This document shows, piece by piece, positions 51,119 through 59,050 of a DNA stretch of 64,000 bases. Location: the NCBI GenBank assembly GCA_025782575.1, contig JALGYY010000048.1:41663-105662 (forward strand), read 5' to 3'. Source of the stretch: a bacterium (lineage in GTDB: Bacteria; Orphanbacterota; Orphanbacteria; Orphanbacterales; Orphanbacteraceae). A program made the translations under genes and the position numbers. The notes below the pieces were generated by a model. It saw only the letters and a list, made by a program, of their open reading frames with translations. It did no database searches and was not told the DNA's origin. Positions within the stretch are counted from its first letter, which is position 1, and each line of letters opens with the position of its first letter.

Positions 51119-53768
51119 ACTTTTCGTTGAGATGTTCAAGCCAGTTCAAAACCAGCGTGAGTGGGATTATTTCAGGCGGCTCGGTCCGATTGCAGACCAG
51201 GATCCTCTCACCATCGCGCGAGATATCACCGTCGACTGCCATTGGAATGTCCATCAGATGTTCCGGCCTGCCGACGCTCAGGTTCCGGCCGTTCATCTCA
51301 ACCGATACAGCCATGAGACGGGGCTCTTCAAATTCCATGTAAATGATTTCTGCCCCGTTCTTGCTCCAGGCACCACCGATTGACGGCTCGATCGAAATTT
51401 GCCACTTTCGACCTTGCTCGGGAAATGTGGTCACGTAGACCTGCATCTCGCCTGTCTCATCCGACTGATAGAGGAGCCAGCGACCATCCGGTGAGATGAT
51501 CGGAGAAAACTCTCGTGAGCTCTCGGTATTCGTAAACTGCTCCGGCTCTGCGCCCTCTGCAAGGGCAAGGGACCAAATGTCGGCGTCGAGCGAGATCGTA
51601 ATGACCTGCCCTTCTTCCGACCAACTCATGGGCAGAAAGAAGCTACTGTTCCTCCAGATCTCGATCGCTTCCGATGAACCATGAATCGCCTTCCTCATCA
51701 GAGTAAATGAGCCTTCAGCCTGGCTGACGTAAAGCAGCTCTTTGCTGTCCGGCGACCAGAGAGGCCCGAAGTCGCCACCTGAATTGAAAGTGAATCGTGT
51801 CCTGACATCCCGATCCAGTTCGATGATCCAGATGTCGTCGTTTCCGCTTTCAGGATCGGGTATCTCGACGGCAATGTACTCACCAGAGGGAGATATCATC
51901 GGACGATCGTAGAGTGCCTGATCGCGGATGGCGCCAGTCCGCGCCCCTGTCCGGTCGTACCATACAAGCTCGTATTGTGCCTCCCGGGAATCCCTTTGAA
52001 AGACCAGCACACCGTTATCGGACGCGGTGAAGACACCGCACAACGCGCCTTGAATGTATTCGACACTCTCGGCAATGGGGAAAGCCTCTCCGAAGAGTTC
52101 CAAAGAAGCCGCGTCGAAGGGGTATGCCATGAGCGTCTGGTCTCTGAGGAACAGAATGTGCCCCGAAGCATAATGTGCCTGAGACTCGATCGGCATGATC
52201 TCCCGGGGCGCGCCTTCGATCGTCCTCAGCATCAGAGTGCCGGCCAGATTATCCACCCCGTCTCGCCTGGAGAGATAGATGAAGTGTTCACCATCCGGGA
52301 GCCACTCGGGGAATCGATGACTGTTCTCATGCAGGGTAGAGTCGAGTTCGGTCACCGCAACCGGCTCACCCCCGGCGCCTGAGACCATGAAGATCCCCTC
52401 ATCGTAGCTGGGCGGGAATAGTATTGTGCCGTTCTCTCCCCAGCTCCCCCCTTTCCCGAAGGGTGCATCACAAAGCGTCAGCGGCGGCCCCCCTCGGGCC
52501 GCTATTTTCTTCAATTTTTTTTCAGCGTAGAAACCGATCTGGCGGCTATCGGGAGACCAGAACGGGTACGAGGCGCCGTCCGTACCATGGAGCGGCTGCG
52601 CCACCGGAGAATCAAGATGGCGAACCCAGAGGAGCACATCTCCCTTTTCGCCTATTGCCGTGAAGGCGATCATCCGGCCATCGGGCGATAGGGCCGCCGG
52701 TCCGGGGTAGTTTGATTCGAGGTTATAGTCCGTATCCGGCGGCGGGGGCAGGTAGGAGAAAACGACCTGTTTCTCCATCGCCGGCCGCATGACAAGAAGA
52801 GCGCCGAGTCCTATTGCAACGAGCGCGAAAAAAGTCGCGACTATCCATCCGGTGCGGCTCCCCCGATTCGTTGAAGCTTCAGCGCTTGGCTGTGCGCCCT
52901 GCTTTCCCGGCGCCTCTGCAATACCGCGAAGCTCCAGCACGATATCGCGCATGGAACTCCGCCGGTCGCCCGGTTTTTTCTCGATACACGATTGAATAAG
53001 ACGCTCGAGACGGGGAGGCGCGTTCGAGACGATAGTGGTCACCGGCTTCGGTTCGCGCTCGAGAATGCCTGCAATCACATTCGCCTGTGTCTTCCCATCG
53101 AAAGCAGTGTTTCCCGTAACCATTTCATAGAGCGTTGCTCCAAATGCAAATACGTCGCTCTTCTTGTCCGCCTCTCCCCCTTCGAGAAGCTCCGGCGCCA
53201 TGTACTGGAACGTGCCCATGATCGTTCCCTCCGCCGTGAGGGGGCTCGCCATGGTCGGAGTCGCGGTGAAATCGACCGAACCGCTTTCGAGAGATGTGTA
53301 CTTCGCGAGGCCGAAGTCGAGCAGCTTGGCCCCCGATCTACTGAGAATCACGTTGCCCGGCTTGAGATCACGATGAAGAATTCCAAGTCCGTGAGCGGAG
53401 TCGAGCGCTTCAGCGATTTCCGTTGCGGATGTGATCACTTCATCGAGCGGCATGGGGCCCTTGTTCAGCCGATCCGCCAACGTCTCCCCCTCGATGTACT
53501 CCATCACGAGGTACTCCATGCCATTTTCATTACCGATGTCGTAGAGCGCGCAGATGTGGGCATGGGAAAGTTGCGAGATGGCACGTGCTTCGCGTTCGAA
53601 ACGTTCCCGGAATTCGGCATTTCCCGAGAGATGGGGGGGCAGGATCTTGATGGCAACAGTTCTCTCGAGACGAGTGTCCTGAGCGCTATAGACCTCGCCC
53701 ATGCCTCCCGCGCCGATTTTCCCTGTCACCTCGTAAGGGCCTAGACGTGTTCCGGGTTTGATTTCCAT
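51117..53768 (-). CDS. Ser/Thr protein kinase with PD40/TolB-like propeller
   Basis: 883 residues, intact. Kinase domain ~12-275: GAGGMGEVYSAQD, catalytic Lys41 (VAIKIL), HRDLKPGNVILS, LDFGLAKY and the APE-like MAPELLEGGEADKKSDVFAF. A single membrane helix follows at ~310 (GWIVATFFALVAIGLGALLV). A large extracytoplasmic PD40/TolB-like propeller follows, with recurrent S-P-D-G/S-x-x-I/L strands (AALSPDGRMIAFTAIGEKGD; LWSPDSKELLYVSQAEG). This is the common transmembrane sensor-kinase design of soil bacteria. Its sister at 2669 is cytoplasmic and broken. A family A repeat begins 22 bases before the ATG. Confidence 0.9.
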   Translation of the reverse strand: MEIKPGTRLGPYEVTGKIGAGGMGEVYSAQDTRLERTVAIKILPPHLSGNAEFRERFEREARAISQLSHAHICALYDIGNENGMEYLVMEYIEGETLADRLNKGPMPLDEVITSATEIAEALDSAHGLGILHRDLKPGNVILSRSGAKLLDFGLAKYTSLESGSVDFTATPTMASPLTAEGTIMGTFQYMAPELLEGGEADKKSDVFAFGATLYEMVTGNTAFDGKTQANVIAGILEREPKPVTTIVSNAPPRLERLIQSCIEKKPGDRRSSMRDIVLELRGIAEAPGKQGAQPSAEASTNRGSRTGWIVATFFALVAIGLGALLVMRPAMEKQVVFSYLPPPPDTDYNLESNYPGPAALSPDGRMIAFTAIGEKGDVLLWVRHLDSPVAQPLHGTDGASYPFWSPDSRQIGFYAEKKLKKIAARGGPPLTLCDAPFGKGGSWGENGTILFPPSYDEGIFMVSGAGGEPVAVTELDSTLHENSHRFPEWLPDGEHFIYLSRRDGVDNLAGTLMLRTIEGAPREIMPIESQAHYASGHILFLRDQTLMAYPFDAASLELFGEAFPIAESVEYIQGALCGVFTASDNGVLVFQRDSREAQYELVWYDRTGARTGAIRDQALYDRPMISPSGEYIAVEIPDPESGNDDIWIIELDRDVRTRFTFNSGGDFGPLWSPDSKELLYVSQAEGSFTLMRKAIHGSSEAIEIWRNSSFFLPMSWSEEGQVITISLDADIWSLALAEGAEPEQFTNTESSREFSPIISPDGRWLLYQSDETGEMQVYVTTFPEQGRKWQISIEPSIGGAWSKNGAEIIYMEFEEPRLMAVSVEMNGRNLSVGRPEHLMDIPMAVDGDISRDGERILVCNRTEPPEIIPLTLVLNWLEHLNEK

Positions 53769-53790
53769 GAAAGGAGACTACTACAATTCG

Positions 53791-53878
53791 GCTGTGCCTC
53801 CAAATAACTCCATCGGCCTTGGCCCGCTTGACCTTACGGCGATCGTGATTCATGCTAGATCTCATGATACCACAACTA
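53791..53878 (-). repeat. Family A repeat (copy A1, reference copy)
   Basis: Plus strand GTGCCTCCAAATAACTCCAT, CCGCTTGACCTTACGGCGAT and CATGATACCACAAC. On the minus strand TGTGG-TATCAT (53864-53874) is ~95 bases before the kinase ATG. The transposase fragment starts in the other direction at its far edge. Confidence 0.7.
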
Positions 53879-54160
53879 CTTTGCTCAGCATCAGCGGCCA
53901 TCAAGTCCCGCCGTGCCATTGTTCTGGAAAACATCGCCCTCCGGCAGCAGCTTCAGGTCTTTTGTCGATCCAACAAAGCGCCTCGACTCACCTGGATGGA
54001 TCGCGGTTTCTGGGTCTTACTCTCCCGCCTGTGGGCCGGATGGCGTGACGCGATCGTGATCGTCAAGCCCGAGACTGTCATCAACTGGCACCGGAAGGGT
54101 TTTCGTCTCTACTGTAGATGGAAGAGCAGGAAGCGGGGGAGGCCGAGAATTTGGCGCGGG
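53864..54160 (+). pseudogene. N-terminal fragment of an integrase-type transposase
   Basis: About 98 residues: MIPQLL, then KSRRAIVLENIALRQQLQVF, RLTWMDRGFWVLLSRLWAGW, RDAIVIVKPETVINWHRKGF and RWKSRKRGRPRI. This is the helix-turn-helix leader of rve/DDE-type transposases. The catalytic DDE part is missing: after 54160 the sequence turns into family E/C repeat material. Confidence 0.75.
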
Positions 54161-54195
54161 AGAGCTAGGGGTGAGTGGATTCGGAACTCTGGGGT

Positions 54196-54327
54196 GCATG
54201 TCACGACCGGCGTAAGTCATGTGCTACCACCGGGATCGAATTTTCGGACACTACGCGCACGTGGCCGGAGGATGGCGTTGGCACATACGGCCATCTCGTT
54301 CAGATGGGATTTTCTGTAGGGACAGGT
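54196..54327 (+). repeat. Joined fragments of families E and C
   Basis: CACGACCGGCGTAAGTCATG and GATCGAATTTTCGGACACTA match family E (61840-61900). GTGGCCGGAGGATGGCGTTG, CATCTCGTTCAGATGGGATT match family C. Confidence 0.5.
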
Positions 54328-54355
54328 GAAGAGCACCTCAGATGACGCATTCTAT

Positions 54356-54466
54356 TTAAGGGGTTCTTTTGGGTTGCCTCTCCCGTTTCTCCTGCGCCTT
54401 CTTGTCTTGTTTCTTTGCTCTCTGCTTTTGACCCTTTTCCTTATCCTTCTTTCCTTTGTCTCCCAT
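54356..54466 (-). CDS. 36-residue lysine-rich small protein
   Basis: An AGGAGG site six bases upstream opens the frame MGDKGKKDKEKGQKQRAKKQ, then DKKAQEKRERQPKRTP and TAA. It is extremely basic (about half Lys/Arg) with no hydrophobic stretch. Similar short Lys-rich proteins ending in P-K-R-T-P exist in other bacteria to my recollection. They may bind RNA, DNA or ribosomes. The strong ribosome site and clean stop support a real gene even though it is too short for usual gene calls and lies between repeats. Confidence 0.6.
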   Translation of the reverse strand: MGDKGKKDKEKGQKQRAKKQDKKAQEKRERQPKRTP

Positions 54467-54596
54467 TACGTACCTCCTATATCTCCTTGTACCACATCTT
54501 CAAGCAGCAAGGGGATCTGTTATGCCTCTTTTGAATCAACGTACTCATTGCCCTGTGTTCTCCAGAGCAAAGAATCCTGCCCCATCGCGCAGCGCC

Positions 54597-54668
54597 CCCC
54601 ATGTGGCGGGGGTGGTTGGTGGCGGGCGTTTCTCTCATGCCGATTGAGTTCTCTGGAAGGACAGGGAC
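54597..54668 (+). repeat. Family C repeat (copy C5)
   Basis: CCCCATGTGGCGGGGGTGG, GGCGTTTCTCTCATGCCGAT and GAGTTCTCTGGAAGGACAGG. Lies between the Lys-rich small gene and the end of the gene at 54730. Confidence 0.45.
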
Positions 54669-54729
54669 CAAAATAGAATCTATCGATCTTCGCGGATGGG
54701 GATTTTCAGAGGTACATGGTCGTGTAGAG

Positions 54730-55353
54730 TCAGCGGAAAAGTTGTTTGATCTCACCCCACTGGAAGAGCTCTCGCTCCGGCACACTTACGCTCGTTGCGA
54801 TTGCACAGTTTCCGGGATCGCATGTCTCCCCGGAAGCCTCGAAGAACCCGTAGGCTGATTCGGTTACCCAAAGAGAATTCGTGCCATCCAACACGAACCC
54901 GATGCAGCCGTCCTGTGCAACGTCGAAGCTCATTGTCACTGTGTGTGCAGGAGTGATCCATGGAGTCGATAGGCTCAGGTCGTACCCATGAACCTGCCAG
55001 CACCAGAAATCGGGATATGCTTCGATGATCCAGGGACTCGGGAAACCACTTGAAAGTATCTCGCTGTCGTAGAAGTGATGCCAAAACCACCCGTCCGGAT
55101 GATCAAAGCTGATCACCGGGTTTGCGATCATGTTCTTATCCTCTACACAGAACGTGCACATGACCTCGGATAAGGGAGCGGAGGTTTCGACAAAGAACCG
55201 CACCGTGTGTCGTGTGCCGGTAAGTGCGTTGGGAATTGTCATTTCCGATACGCCGCATACTAGGTCCGCATCCTGATCGAGACCGAAGTATTCGCCTGAG
55301 TTGACTGCGCCAACTGTCGCGAGGAGGACAAGACTGAGGGACATGAATTTCAT
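54730..55353 (-). CDS. Secreted protein with WGxxK C-terminal tail
   Basis: I take the ATG at 55353, which starts a signal peptide (KFMSLSLVLLATVGAVNSGE); the frame is open to 55500. The 207-residue protein is beta-rich and cysteine-containing (ADLVCGVSEMTIPNALTGTR; MCTFCVEDKN; GETCDPGNCAIATS), with aromatic strands (DGWFWHHFYDSEILSSGFPS). It ends VPERELFQWGEIKQLFR, one of the WGxxK tails. Function unknown; probably extracellular. A weak family A copy forms its upstream region. Confidence 0.7.
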   Translation of the reverse strand: MKFMSLSLVLLATVGAVNSGEYFGLDQDADLVCGVSEMTIPNALTGTRHTVRFFVETSAPLSEVMCTFCVEDKNMIANPVISFDHPDGWFWHHFYDSEILSSGFPSPWIIEAYPDFWCWQVHGYDLSLSTPWITPAHTVTMSFDVAQDGCIGFVLDGTNSLWVTESAYGFFEASGETCDPGNCAIATSVSVPERELFQWGEIKQLFR

Positions 55354-55423
55354 ATCAATTTCATAAGTACTACTGGTGTTGCGGAAATCAGCTGCATGGA
55401 TGCTCACAGTGCAGATGTCCCTC

Positions 55424-55490
55424 TCCCTGCAAACAATTCGTCCATATTGGCCTGATTGACGATATGCCGCTCTTGATTCACGAATACCTT
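55424..55490 (-). repeat. Diverged family A repeat (A11)
   Basis: CCTGCAAACAATTCGTCCAT, GGCCTGATTGACGATATGCC and TCTTGATTCACGAATACC align to the reference copy with many changes. 71 bases before the ATG at 55353. Confidence 0.4.
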
Positions 55491-55614
55491 TACTATACAA
55501 AGATTATCGAGCCGCTGCAATCCATAGTCGACGGGCGAAAGGTGGCTGACTTCGTCCTGCACCCGTATACGTGGCCGCTCCTACTCTCGACCGGTCGTCC
55601 GTACAGGATTGACC

Positions 55615-55902
55615 ATGTCGGAGCTAACCACCGAGGACATCGGCAAGCAGGTCACAGTTGAGCTCAAGGATGGCACGAAACATCACGGGACTCTGGTGTC
55701 TGTCGATACTCAGCAGTTCTCAATTCAAGTTGCGGAGAGCCCAGATCCAATCGTGATCCCCATGGCGGAAATCATGAGCGCCCATGTCAAGGAAAGCAAT
55801 CCGATGGAGGTCGTGTTGGTCAACGCATGGGGTGGCGTGGCTATGGCCCTTGCGATTGTGTTTGTTCTGGCATCAACGACCCTTGGACCCGCTTTCAGAT
55901 GA
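55615..55902 (+). CDS. Small Sm-like/membrane-anchored protein
   Basis: 95 residues from ATG 55615. The first ~60 residues look like an LSM/SH3-type barrel strand set (DIGKQVTVELKDGTKHHGTL, VSVDTQQFSIQVA, IVIPMAEIMSAHV). A single C-terminal membrane helix follows (GGVAMALAIVFVLASTTLGP). This pairing (small beta-barrel plus tail anchor) is uncommon, and I do not recognise the family. The barrel would face the cytoplasm if the C-tail is anchored. No operon partner. Confidence 0.6.
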   Translation: MSELTTEDIGKQVTVELKDGTKHHGTLVSVDTQQFSIQVAESPDPIVIPMAEIMSAHVKESNPMEVVLVNAWGGVAMALAIVFVLASTTLGPAFR

Positions 55903-56074
55903 GCCCCCGTGGTCGCCGGGAAAATGGCACTGGGTCACGTGGCTGAGTTGTAATAGCTTGCATGTGATCTGTCAGACAGTGTCAGGTCTCATCGAGACTA
56001 GCACTAGTCACATCCCTTTCTGTTTAGACCGATTTTGCCCCGAAGACAAATCCCCCTCAGCGCAAGGTTGGTGT

Positions 56075-56806
56075 TCACGCCAGAGGCTCGATTAGCACCG
56101 CGTCGTCCACGGTTACGTTGCCCGGCTCTACGGTCGTTCCGTACACACCGAGGCAACCCTGACGCTCGTCGGCCACGGCTCGCAGGATTGCGGGGCTGCG
56201 CTCCGCCGTCACGGGATCAATGGTGATGACGACGCAACGGCCGTCGCGCTTATCGACGCGCATGCGCACGCTACCGAAGCGTAGGACTCGCCCCACCCAT
56301 GCGTCTTCGGGGAACGGCGTGTCGTCTGCGGCCTCCACCAAGATATTTGGGCGAAACCTTTGGACATCGAGCCGGTCACTAACGATCTCACCGAGCCGAG
56401 AAATCGTCTGCGTCGTGATGAGGGAGAGAGGAAAGGTGTCGAAGATGCCGCGGCTCTGCCTGATTACCCGCGCCCCTGTCGGGCAGAGTTCTGAGACGAG
56501 TGCTGGATCCGCAATATCGAGTACGACGCCTGACGGAGTCTGAACGACCGTCGGCGACGTAACTGGCTTGCTCCGATCAGTGAAGGATGGAAAATACTGG
56601 CTCATGTCCCCGCGCTCGCGAAGCGTAAGCCATGGGAATCCGCTCCGCACCACATTGTCTCGTATGAATGCCCACCGGCGATCCCCCGCCAGGCCGTTCC
56701 AGGAGACATGGGATTCGCTCAGGACCTCGGCTCCCATAGACTTTACAGGGTAGCGCCACAACCCCGCGACACGACCAACAGGTACAGCATCACAAAACTT
56801 AGACAC
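56075..56806 (-). CDS. MOSC domain protein with N-terminal barrel
   Basis: I place the start at GTG 56806 because the longer frame begins inside a family A repeat; this gives 243 residues. The MOSC_N part is VGRVAGLWRYPVKSMGAEVL and VSWNGLAGDRRWAFI. The MOSC core has RFRPNILVEA, RFGSVRMRVDKRDGRCVVIT (Cys that in relatives holds the sulfur or Mo cofactor) and CLGVYGTTVEPGNVTVDDAV. Such proteins transfer sulfur to or bind molybdenum cofactor, as in YcbX/mARC, and reduce N-hydroxylated compounds. No Mo-cofactor genes adjoin it. Confidence 0.8.
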   Translation of the reverse strand: MSKFCDAVPVGRVAGLWRYPVKSMGAEVLSESHVSWNGLAGDRRWAFIRDNVVRSGFPWLTLRERGDMSQYFPSFTDRSKPVTSPTVVQTPSGVVLDIADPALVSELCPTGARVIRQSRGIFDTFPLSLITTQTISRLGEIVSDRLDVQRFRPNILVEAADDTPFPEDAWVGRVLRFGSVRMRVDKRDGRCVVITIDPVTAERSPAILRAVADERQGCLGVYGTTVEPGNVTVDDAVLIEPLA

Positions 56807-56831
56807 TTCCGGGCGACCTCCGCGAACAGGG

Positions 56832-56918
56832 GCTGTGCCTCCAAAAAACTCCATCGGCCTTGGCCCGCTTGACCTTACGGCGATCGTGATTCACGCTTGA
56901 TTCCACAATACCACAACA
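56832..56918 (-). repeat. Family A repeat (copy A2)
   Basis: Nearly identical to the reference copy from GTGCCTCCAAAAAACTCCAT through CTTGACCTTACGGCGATCGT to CAATACCACAAC. 26 bases before the MOSC start. Confidence 0.65.
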
Positions 56919-56982
56919 ATCGATTACTGGAACAAGCCTGTGATCGCCGGGTGAAGGACCTCACCAAGGCAAGTCAGCTTCT

Positions 56983-57062
56983 CCCCACATGGCGGGAGGA
57001 TGTGGCGGGAGGATGGATTGGCGCTCATCTCGGGCAGATGCAGTTTATTGGAAGGACCGTCT
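56983..57062 (+). repeat. Family C repeat (copy C6)
   Basis: CCCCACATGGCGGGAGGATG, then a second GTGGCGGGAGGATGGATTGG, CGCTCATCTCGGGCAGATGC and TTTATTGGAAGGACCG. The best-preserved example of the unit, with a local duplication of its first 14 bases. Confidence 0.55.
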
Positions 57063-57074
57063 ATTGTCCGATTC

Positions 57075-57398
57075 CTAGTGCAGTATCCGTCGATACTCAC
57101 CGTTTTCAAAAGAAGAGAATACATCCACTATCATCGGGTTATTAATCCGAGTCTTCTCCATGTCTTCTTCGAGATGTCGCTCTGCCACATAAGTCGTATT
57201 CACCGCGTTGTGAACCAGGACGTGATACCAAGGTTGATTCCTAGGGGGTCTTGATCTTGCCACCTGTTCATACCACTCATCTGTTCCTTTGAAGACGGTA
57301 TCGACCTGAAAAATGACACCCCTATAGTCGAATTTCTTATGATGGATCAATTGTCCGACCCTGAACTGAGGAAAATTCTTGATTACATTTTGTATCAT
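57075..57398 (-). CDS. hspQ: Heat shock protein HspQ/YccV family
   Basis: The ATG at 57398 has AAGGAG six bases before it; 107 residues. Signature: FRVGQLIHHKKFDYRGVIFQ, VDTVFKGTDEWYEQVARSRP, PRNQPWYHVLVHNAVNTTYV and AERHLEEDMEKT, the full YccV/HspQ fold that binds hemimethylated DNA and in enteric bacteria stimulates Lon proteolysis. It is close to family length. No heat-shock promoter was obvious upstream. The role in this lineage is inferred from the family. Confidence 0.85.
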   Translation of the reverse strand: MIQNVIKNFPQFRVGQLIHHKKFDYRGVIFQVDTVFKGTDEWYEQVARSRPPRNQPWYHVLVHNAVNTTYVAERHLEEDMEKTRINNPMIVDVFSSFENGEYRRILH

Positions 57399-57669
57399 GT
57401 TCACTCCTTGGAACTAGCCTCAATCCTCCAATAGCCGTTGATGCTGATAGCTATTATAGCGCCCATAAGCTAAAAATACTCAGTCGAGAAGCCACTGTCC
57501 AGCGATGTTGGCAATCTGTGTACCCGGAGTCGCAACTCGATCGGAATTGTAGCCTACAGAGGCGGCCGGGGGGGAGTAACGCCCTCGCCGTGATCACCGG
57601 GCAGGAGCGTAGCGCGGCCTTCGTCATTTTCCGGGTCAAGCGGATCCCTTTCTACTATACTAGGGCGCC

Positions 57670-57852
57670 ATGGACACGACTGCACACTACTACTGTGCCC
57701 ATTGTGGAGAGGGAAACGTCGTTGCCGTCGACATTGGAGGAGGCACGAAACAAGAGTACACTGAGGATTGTCAAGTATGCTGTCGCCCGAATGTGCTCAC
57801 GCTCCGCTTCGAGGGAAACGGATCAGCCAGGCTCTCTGCAAAACAGGAGTAA
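57670..57852 (+). CDS. CPXCG-type cysteine-rich small protein
   Basis: 60 residues: YYCAHCGEGNVVAVDIGGGT and YTEDCQVCCRPNVLTLRFEG. Two C-x-x-C pairs make a zinc-ribbon-like unit, matching the 'CPXCG motif' family, here with C-A-H-C. Family function unknown. The ATG follows TATACT (57655-57660) closely, suggesting a very short leader, as at the PadR gene. Confidence 0.8.
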   Translation: MDTTAHYYCAHCGEGNVVAVDIGGGTKQEYTEDCQVCCRPNVLTLRFEGNGSARLSAKQE

Positions 57853-57949
57853 TCGGGCCTGTATCGACGAACCCCTCTCCCCGTGGTCCGGCTGGCGGGA
57901 GGATGGCCGATCAAGCCTTGACCTTGCGATTCCCCGTTGAGACCGCCTC

Positions 57950-58078
57950 TCAACCAGTCCAACCTTGGTCAGAATTCTAAATCAGACGTCAGGCACTCGA
58001 ATTGATCGTGTGGATTGGCGTTCAAGTCGGGCAGATGGAATTATTTGAAGGGACAACAGCCAGCCTGTACAATGCACA
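57950..58078 (+). repeat. Extended family C repeat (copy C7)
   Basis: Aligns over ~125 bases with 62060-62190: CCAACCTTGGTCAGAATTCT, TTGATCGTGTGGATTGGCGT, GGGCAGATGGAATTATTTG and TGTACAAT near the end. The stretch 57853-58186 holds nothing else I can name. Confidence 0.55.
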
Positions 58079-58186
58079 TACCTCCGCACAGGCCGTCAGC
58101 CCCGGAGGGAGAGTGAAATGCCCGGACACAATAAATGCCCGGGCACATTCACGATTGCCGATCAAGCCTTCAGGCGAATCAATTCA

Positions 58187-58459
58187 TTACCAGCGGTCGC
58201 GTCCGCCGCCACCACCACGATTCTCACGCTTCTTGGCTTCGTTGACTGTCAGGCTGCGTTCACCCATCTGGGTGCCGTTGAGGGCGCTCATCGCGGCCTC
58301 GGCGCCGTCATTCATCTCCACAAAGCCGAACCCGCGGGGCTGGCCCGTGTCGCGGTCAGTGATCAGGCTGACCGACTCGACGCTTCCGTGGGTCTCGAAC
58401 ATTTCGCGCACTTCGGATTCCGTGGCACTGAAAGGTAGGTTTCCTACATACAACTTCAT
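58187..58459 (-). CDS. RRM-type RNA-binding protein
   Basis: GGAG six bases before the ATG at 58459; 90 residues. One RNA recognition motif with RNP2 KLYVGNLPFSATESEVREMF and RNP1 GQPRGFGFVEMND, ending in a glycine-rich tail (RENRGGGGGRDRW). This is the short glycine-rich RBP type found in cyanobacteria and many Gram-negative bacteria, thought to bind single-stranded RNA and often cold-induced. A family A copy lies ~325 bases upstream. Complete and intact. Confidence 0.9.
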   Translation of the reverse strand: MKLYVGNLPFSATESEVREMFETHGSVESVSLITDRDTGQPRGFGFVEMNDGAEAAMSALNGTQMGERSLTVNEAKKRENRGGGGGRDRW

Positions 58460-58783
58460 TTCTGACTCCAATTCCATTCCGCCCCATAATCCCGATAACT
58501 GAGCTGATCCGGCGATATGCCGACAGCCCTCGCTCCGGATTGGGAATTCCGCTCTTTGTGCGATATCCCAGACTCCGGCATAGCTTCGACTCCAGTACCA
58601 AGTTTCGAATCAACGGGGACGTAGACGGCGAGTCGATCCGGCAGGAATAATCTAACGCTATATTCTTGAGTATCGTCACAATCTCTCTCCGGTCAAGCTT
58701 TATTATTAAGAAACTAAAAATTATCGTATCCGTCAGCTATCTTTATCCTACTGTTCATGGTTGCTCGGAAGGAAGCTCGAGCC

Positions 58784-58868
58784 CTGTGCCTCCAAATAAT
58801 TTCATCGGCCTTGCCCCGCTTGACCTTACGGCGATCGTGAGGGCCACCCATTTTCGTGATACCACAAC
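58784..58868 (-). repeat. Family A repeat (copy A3)
   Basis: GTGCCTCCAAATAATTTCAT, CCGCTTGACCTTACGGCGAT and GTGATACCACAACAATTG. The middle (GAGGGCCACCCATTTTC) replaces the usual GATTCATGCTTGATTCC. A short family C fragment follows at 58921-58950 (CCCACGTGGGGGAGGTGGG). No gene seen in 58460-59050. Confidence 0.6.
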
Positions 58869-59050
58869 AATTGAGCGGTAGAGCTCCCACGGGGTCACCT
58901 GGCTGAGTGTGCAGGATTCACGCCCACGTGGGGGAGGTGGGTGGACCTATGGGAGTCGGCGAAGGGCTACTGAAGAACCCGCGCCCGCGAAGTATCCATT
59001 GGGTGATTGCGCGACTCTGTCTCACTTACGCTGAACCGCTACAAATGCCG

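Noticed and set aside
53686..53934. A conserved peptide (HDRRKVKR-x-KAD) encoded by the family A repeat on the minus strand
   Set aside because: The frame is shared by well-preserved copies only. Diverged copies have indels and stops, so the conservation is at DNA level.
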